NCBI GenBank assembly: GCA_001600355.1
Contig: BCJU01000001.1
Span: 2,687,178-2,751,177, forward strand
Origin: Meira nashicola
Lineage: Eukaryota > Basidiomycota > Exobasidiomycetes > Exobasidiales > Brachybasidiaceae
DNA length: 64,000 nt
Direction: 5' to 3'
The notes beneath the pieces are model-generated. The model saw only the letters and a list, made by a program, of their open reading frames with translations. It ran no database searches and was not told the DNA's origin. Shown in pieces: positions 59,901-64,000 of this stretch (positions within the stretch are counted from its first letter, which is position 1; every line of letters starts with the position of its first letter). The position numbers and the translations under genes are program-made.

Positions 59901-61408
59901 ATTCTTCTGGATTTGGCGTTGATTCAAGTCTTCAAACATATTTAAACGAAGAAGATTATCAAATTATAGAAGACGAGCCAATCCTTTCCAAAGATTTGAA
60001 TTTGCACAGTATAAGGCATAGAATCGCCCCTGACTTTGTTAATACTGGCTCAAGGTGGACTAATCCTCATCGTCCTTTATCTATACGATCACGAAGAATG
60101 AGTTCGGAAACTTTACGTGATGATGCTCAAAGCATGTACGATGGTTCAGTAAGCACGATTAACGGCGAACAAGGAGAAAATGGCAAAAAGACTGTTTTGC
60201 TAGGATCTGAAAAAGAACAAAAGAAAAGAAAAGGTGCAGTAGAAGCACGCGAGAAAGAGTTAACGGTAGAAGCATTGAGCAAAGCCGAAATTGCATATGC
60301 TCATATTGACATTTGGACGGAATCTAGACGTGGTAAATGGATCGTCAAATGTCCTGCACCCGATGATGCTTATCCTGCCGATCAATTGCCAGACATTTCC
60401 GATCCATGGATGATTCCTATTGATGCAAAAGGTATCGTTCGTCGTAAAAAGTTGAAATCAAACATTGAACTTTCATCAACAAGAACAACGATCATTTGTC
60501 CCGATTGTCGTGAAGCTGCTCAATTGAATATCGCACACAATTGTTCAACCTGTCATGGATCCGAAAGGGTTGAAATGGTATACACTGTCCAATGTGTTGT
60601 TCGTATGGCTCAATTCTTACCACTCAAATTGCCTGCTGCTCTTTTGCTTGGAACTAAACAACCTCATATCAAATATATCGATGCTGCAGATCCTGATCAT
60701 CGAACGGATATCTTGCGTGATCGTGCTTTGGAAGGTTTACAAAGTTCTGCTGCTCGTGTTATTCGCGTTCATAATAGTCAACACGGATCAAGATTATTGA
60801 TGGGACGTGTAAAAATTACACGAATTGGCGTATTGACTGTAAGTGTTCATTCTGCAAAGAGTAAAATTTCAAGATTATTTGATGTGGAAGATGGTCCAAA
60901 CGGTCAAATTAATGAAGTTACTCATCTTGCAAGTACTCCAAACGGTCGTGCTTCAGTTATGAGCAATGGTACATCAAGCAATCGTGCTTCATTCTCACGT
61001 AAAGGATCTTCGGCAGGCTTGAGTGTTGAACATATGCCTTTACCAGATGATATGGATTCAATCAAAAGTGGAAAGACGAATAAATCTCGTGGAGCTTCAA
61101 GTTTATTTTATTCTCTTTCAGGCGCAAACGGTTCCAGCGGTCGTAAAAAGAAGACTGGTTATGGCAACGCAAGTTCACCTAATTTAATTCAATCCAATCA
61201 TCAAAATAATTCAGAATCCGTTCCTGCTTTACCTAATCATGAAAATTTGGATGCTTTCGGTCGTACACACAAACGTAACAATCTTAGCGATAGCGGTCCT
61301 GCTCCTATCTCTGACGGTCAAAATCAATTACAATCAACTTTGTATACCTCTAATGCATCAAAGGCCAACGGTAAACGCTCCTTAAAATCACTTTTTCGTC
61401 ATCATTAA
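56918..61408 (+). CDS. Large Ser-rich protein with C-terminal CxxC/CxxC domain
   Basis: 1496 residues, single exon, ATG start. Residues 1 to about 1100 are low complexity (Ser, Thr, Asn, Pro), with many SP/TP sites and an Asn run from AAT repeats near 57640. An ordered domain covers about residues 1110-1320: ALSKAEIAYAHIDIWTESRRGKW, then CPDC at 1194-1197 and CSTC at 1209-1212 followed by HGSERVEM, then VYTVQCVVRMAQFLPLKLP and MGRVKITRIGVLTVSV. The paired CxxC looks like a DnaJ-type or treble-clef zinc site, and the domain may be related to the SSUH2 family, which I cannot confirm. The C-terminus is basic (GKRSLKSLFRHH). Function is unknown; a phosphoregulated scaffold with a zinc domain is a reasonable description. 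Confidence 0.85.
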   Translation: MALSPTQRTFLEAEPASVQDTISINPLSLYDRRGSKNSYASSSARSHGADSRTSDGFYTPTYISSSEFRASQIYNRRTSASNQSSQDQHQSNPISPRSQRSFQKDGTSPIMPIRKPKAEVNLFPVDVEDEETEDDVQTPLPLATPVSLRSSPLADWPVSPADTTPNSQSESAGGERFNRYSIDSYKQSWEIEATPSKTPIDPRSDSGVISPYMASFISVGEAIPSNGALYQSHDLKSRQDNNNNNNSLLGRVEKQENTQTSFIIPKRRASKSGGPGTPTNEPLRNMKMENDSLDGAFEKIDHIFDSSVSSTSSPITTLKRNANTVGVHNSASVTDFEFVSDNRKNKASKTAYSNSLASGVVSPNLIAFPSANVPNTYEQQQESSRYLPVKPTNTSNSETTFPITPRSPFSKASVALQKLGNFKSNVFGGSTQKSDSAFSNFTSGSGKEEYSMTSSSSALALSGLPASYQISSNETVEVKQESEIDTKKQYPPSSSKNLNGSSGIDRSISGGSQSTDGNIGGSNQATGLSSIKGRLRTLSGNLRRMSLKSDHNNADGSGSGFSEGQKEQGSGSPLMHAILPSARQSALTLASLAAKKGSSPPPISTSHLTTSSDIQSEILRPEDAAMPFIASQRLLRPATSPGIQRGPQMSSNSDIHTTSAGWSAPINEETDASSTLRPTLSTIANTSSSSSSVPTLNSVKRKPVPAIDSNARPRTASPAMVESNTSSQTLSVGKAPRLRNAMSSTALNSSSNAKEHNTSVPAVLVPSNFGPQKRSSSVTQFGPAYPRRRSSSASQNATQQTIIRTRKSEDESISPLTKSRQLTEETYDNQSSIDTITQPTRMPRRGSTSSNRKPVLPSSSLAGNSVTSDIVYDAVGRTRSSNASESHLNPSKSSTIANNPFNDYSLTTSGSTASVQPLSPRSLGVWQGYKHSNVSVESTASPLNTNSRLRTSPETQRPSIVSLTGSQSGFGTQSGSSQEHSSHTYPQQNRQRVSHSSGFGVDSSLQTYLNEEDYQIIEDEPILSKDLNLHSIRHRIAPDFVNTGSRWTNPHRPLSIRSRRMSSETLRDDAQSMYDGSVSTINGEQGENGKKTVLLGSEKEQKKRKGAVEAREKELTVEALSKAEIAYAHIDIWTESRRGKWIVKCPAPDDAYPADQLPDISDPWMIPIDAKGIVRRKKLKSNIELSSTRTTIICPDCREAAQLNIAHNCSTCHGSERVEMVYTVQCVVRMAQFLPLKLPAALLLGTKQPHIKYIDAADPDHRTDILRDRALEGLQSSAARVIRVHNSQHGSRLLMGRVKITRIGVLTVSVHSAKSKISRLFDVEDGPNGQINEVTHLASTPNGRASVMSNGTSSNRASFSRKGSSAGLSVEHMPLPDDMDSIKSGKTNKSRGASSLFYSLSGANGSSGRKKKTGYGNASSPNLIQSNHQNNSESVPALPNHENLDAFGRTHKRNNLSDSGPAPISDGQNQLQSTLYTSNASKANGKRSLKSLFRHH

Positions 61409-61760
61409 CTTTTTCATTTATTTGTTTTATCTCCTTCTCTATCCTGCTCTATCTTGTCGATTTCTGTATACTTTTGTTTTTAACCCTTCTCTTTTTTTTC
61501 GTTTCCATCTTGATGATGGGATTGATTCATGTACCATTATCGTTTGCTCTCAACTTTTCACTTTTGCTCCATCTTTTTCCAAAACGACAATCACCCCGGT
61601 TATTCATGTCACACTTTTTCACAAGCATCATTGTCATCTTTCAATAGTAAGCAATCGATTAGCATTTCATTCATACATCAATTAAAAAGAAGTTTGGTTG
61701 TGTGTTTGTGTGTTTTCGAGTGGGTAGCATAATATGATGGTATAAGAAAATCACGCCACT
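61409..61760. other. Convergent intergenic region
   Basis: 352 bp of 3' UTR sequence, T-rich on the plus strand. No gene is seen. Confidence 0.5.
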
Positions 61761-64000
61761 TCAATTGGCCAAACCTCTAAAGTTACGGCTTTCGTTTGTT
61801 TCGCGGAATCGAAGGACAAAGTTGACAATTGTAACGGCTAACAAGACACCACATAAGATTGTAGGACCATAAGCATCAAAGTAAAAGTTTGAAGATTCAC
61901 GTTTACGAATTTTGAGACTTCTCATAACGTAAATCGATCCACTATAAGCGATTGCCAATAAAGAAACGATTGTGAACAAACCGCTAACGATAAGACCGAT
62001 TTGATCTCCTGGTTTAGAATAATTAATCATTCCAACGGCTAAAGCGCTAATGAAGATCGACATCTCTAGCCATTTCAAAAACGTTCTTTCTGCAGCAAAA
62101 TAAACTTTTGGTTCGATACGAATAGGAACTGAAACCTTTTTACCTGGAGCTGCATGGAAAGAATTAACGTATTCACGAGTTTCTTCTTCATCACGAGCAG
62201 GAACAGCACGAGCAGTAGAAGGTGCTCCATCTTGATCATCTTCATCGTCACCATCTTCACCATCTGCATCTCGACTGTATTTGGCGCGCCATAGACGTTT
62301 GATGTTATTAGGTGTTAATTTAGTGAAATAATTCTTGTCAAATGCCGTACTTGTCGATAAGATTTCTTCTCTCCCCTGCTTGGGAGCTCTGTTGACATCG
62401 CTAAGCCGCCTTTGCACGGAGATCGCACTTTGCTCTGCTTGTAAAGCTCCAACAGCATGAGCACTGCTTGCATCTGGATTTTCTGCACGCTGCTTTTCCA
62501 ATTCTGCTTGTCGTCTTTGAATATTCTTCAATCGTTCTTCACGAACGTTTGTCAAATCATTGATTGGCAAGCCCAGGCTATCAGCTTCACGCTTAGGATC
62601 TGCCATTGTGCCTTTATCAGGGCCGTGATGAGAATCATCATCGTGATCGGCTTCGAATTCATCTTCACTGACGGGCTCGTGATATGGTTGTTCACTATTC
62701 TTGCTGCCAGGCGTCGATGCATTGGAGTAATGATGCGAAGGAGGTCTTTGGATTTCCAATTCACGCATAGGCGCTTTGCGGATGTCGATATCCATTTGTG
62801 GCAGCCAGAAAGGAACGAGATCGACTCGGTTGGGCAGCAAGGTTGCACATCCATGAATGAATTTCGAGAATTTAGGCACTGCTTCTACCAAATGACTAGC
62901 GACCAGTTCACGAACCCATTCCGGAGGTTCTTGACCCATTTGTGTTTGCAATTTTACTTCCAAAACACCATAGGGGAAACGTTCTACGTCTTCACCTGGC
63001 AATTGTTCGAAAGGATAGTCGATTCCTATATCCATTCTACGCCAATTTTCCCCTGCACGCTTTCTTCCATCCCAATTATCTTCACGTACCAATGTTAATT
63101 CGGTATCCAAACTAATACGGACACGGGCATCACCGGGCAATTGGAAAGCGGTACGGTTGTAGAAACTGCGCATAACTGGTTGCAATTGCCGATTTAGCAC
63201 TGAATATTGTACCTCATTGGCCAATTGGAGCATTGAATCAATTTCTTTATCACTCTTCTTTCCCTTTTTGCGCAATGCCTCAAAAGTATCATCCATACGA
63301 TATTCACCACGCATGAATGCATTGACGTTTTCTTCTTTGATTGGGAAACGTGCCTTGACGGATTTTTCACCTGTCCAATCTTCACGATGGGTCTTACGTT
63401 CAACAAAGATTTGCTTGTTATCCATACCACCGTACCAACGCAAGCGCACAGCTTCAGCACCTTCAGTCTTTTCCAATCTACCCAAGTACAATTCCAAATC
63501 TTCGTTATCGTAGTAAATACTTGTGATTGCGCTATCTTCTGGCAAATACTCTTTGTCGGGGTTGAAAACAAGGACGGGTAAATGTTTCAAAATGACCAAT
63601 TTGAGTGGGACAATGTTATCAGGATGGACCCAATACTTGGTTGTTTGACGAACAAAAGCAGATTGAGATCCACCAGCACTACTATCACCTTGAATTGGAT
63701 TACCACGTGTGCGAACGAGGTCAAACAGTTTCGAAAGCTTGACGATGAGCATATCGTAATTTTCTTTGTAGAAAGGACGGGCGGTCAAGTAATGCTGAAC
63801 GAATTCCTTGCGCAATAGGCGACCGGTTTGCTTATCGTGCTTTTTGACGATCTTATGAAAGCCGGTATAGTTCAATTTGGTGAACAAAGCAAGATCATGA
63901 ACATCTGCAATGATGACTGCTAAGCGTTCTTCTAATTCCAAGAAGCGCTCTTCATATGCATCTGTATCTTCGGTATCTGTATCGAATTCATCATCCGTTC
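61761..64000 (-). CDS. VTC4: Vacuolar transporter chaperone VTC4, 5' end cut by window edge
   Basis: The frame runs off the right edge; 745 residues are visible. They begin in an acidic linker and the last SPX helix, with the lysine-rich LNYTGFHKIVKKHDK that binds inositol pyrophosphates. The tunnel-fold polyphosphate polymerase domain follows (TSIYYDNEDLELYLGRLEK, AVRLRWYGG, IFVERKTHRE, RISLDTELTLVRED and YGVLEVKLQT), with the basic and acidic residues expected of the active Vtc4 subunit. After a charged linker, three membrane helices of the DUF202 type end the protein. Vtc4 makes polyphosphate from ATP at the vacuole membrane and feeds it into the lumen. The true start lies beyond 64000, so the missing piece is the first part of the SPX domain. 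Confidence 0.93.
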   Translation of the reverse strand, partial: TDDEFDTDTEDTDAYEERFLELEERLAVIIADVHDLALFTKLNYTGFHKIVKKHDKQTGRLLRKEFVQHYLTARPFYKENYDMLIVKLSKLFDLVRTRGNPIQGDSSAGGSQSAFVRQTTKYWVHPDNIVPLKLVILKHLPVLVFNPDKEYLPEDSAITSIYYDNEDLELYLGRLEKTEGAEAVRLRWYGGMDNKQIFVERKTHREDWTGEKSVKARFPIKEENVNAFMRGEYRMDDTFEALRKKGKKSDKEIDSMLQLANEVQYSVLNRQLQPVMRSFYNRTAFQLPGDARVRISLDTELTLVREDNWDGRKRAGENWRRMDIGIDYPFEQLPGEDVERFPYGVLEVKLQTQMGQEPPEWVRELVASHLVEAVPKFSKFIHGCATLLPNRVDLVPFWLPQMDIDIRKAPMRELEIQRPPSHHYSNASTPGSKNSEQPYHEPVSEDEFEADHDDDSHHGPDKGTMADPKREADSLGLPINDLTNVREERLKNIQRRQAELEKQRAENPDASSAHAVGALQAEQSAISVQRRLSDVNRAPKQGREEILSTSTAFDKNYFTKLTPNNIKRLWRAKYSRDADGEDGDDEDDQDGAPSTARAVPARDEEETREYVNSFHAAPGKKVSVPIRIEPKVYFAAERTFLKWLEMSIFISALAVGMINYSKPGDQIGLIVSGLFTIVSLLAIAYSGSIYVMRSLKIRKRESSNFYFDAYGPTILCGVLLAVTIVNFVLRFRETNESRNFRGLAN

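Noticed and set aside
1..64000. tRNA, rRNA, CRISPR or transposon genes
   Set aside because: I looked for B-box-like GGTTCGA words, regularly spaced repeats, and transposase or reverse-transcriptase signatures, and found none that held up. A dedicated program could still find a degenerate case.

Overview
The window is nuclear DNA from a fungus, most likely a basidiomycete. Genes are long and mostly intron-free, intergenic DNA is AT-rich, and the proteins are clearly fungal: a SET3-type PHD/SET protein, an FHL1-type FHA/forkhead factor, VTC4, CAC2, NOC4, CRY-DASH, a DUF3602 GRGGAGN-repeat protein and a GH92 mannosidase. A tetraspanin resembling basidiomycete TSP2, together with the low intron density, points to Basidiomycota, perhaps Ustilaginomycotina. 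That placement is inference. I found no tRNA, rRNA, CRISPR array or intact transposon.

Layout. 1-3056 has no gene I can support. 3057-14282 holds a Ser-rich orphan (+), then on the minus strand a tetraspanin, a sugar-type MFS transporter and a secreted GH92 mannosidase. 15171-25376 is a divergent pair of large nuclear regulators, FHL1-like (-) and SET3-like (+). 26631-34864 carries a Par32-like DUF3602 protein, CRY-DASH, MTQ2 and NOC4. 35294-38254 has two intron-containing genes, one F-box-like and one unknown. 38418-48974 holds a peroxisomal-type enoyl-CoA hydratase 2, CAC2, a secreted-type lactonase, alpha-MPP and CIA2. 49048-51590 carries the NEDD8 E1 catalytic subunit UBA3 and the NEDD8 E2 UBC12 side by side on the minus strand. 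52015-54103 is a PIG-Y-like small membrane protein followed 37 nt later by an RNase III-domain protein. 54217-64000 has ADE4, a 1496-residue Ser-rich protein with a C-terminal CxxC/CxxC domain, and a VTC4 gene cut by the right edge.

How the genes work together. Most are housekeeping genes without an obvious shared pathway. Two local associations stand out: UBA3 with UBC12 (consecutive steps of neddylation), and the very tight PIG-Y/RNase III pair. Ribosome-related genes (FHL1, NOC4, MTQ2) are scattered through the first half.

Gene models. Five introns were reconstructed in three genes by reading-frame continuity. They are 55-83 bp, and all five donors read GTGAGT. Start codons are the first in-frame ATG with good support. 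Several reading frames stay open upstream of that ATG without another ATG, and this is noted where it matters.
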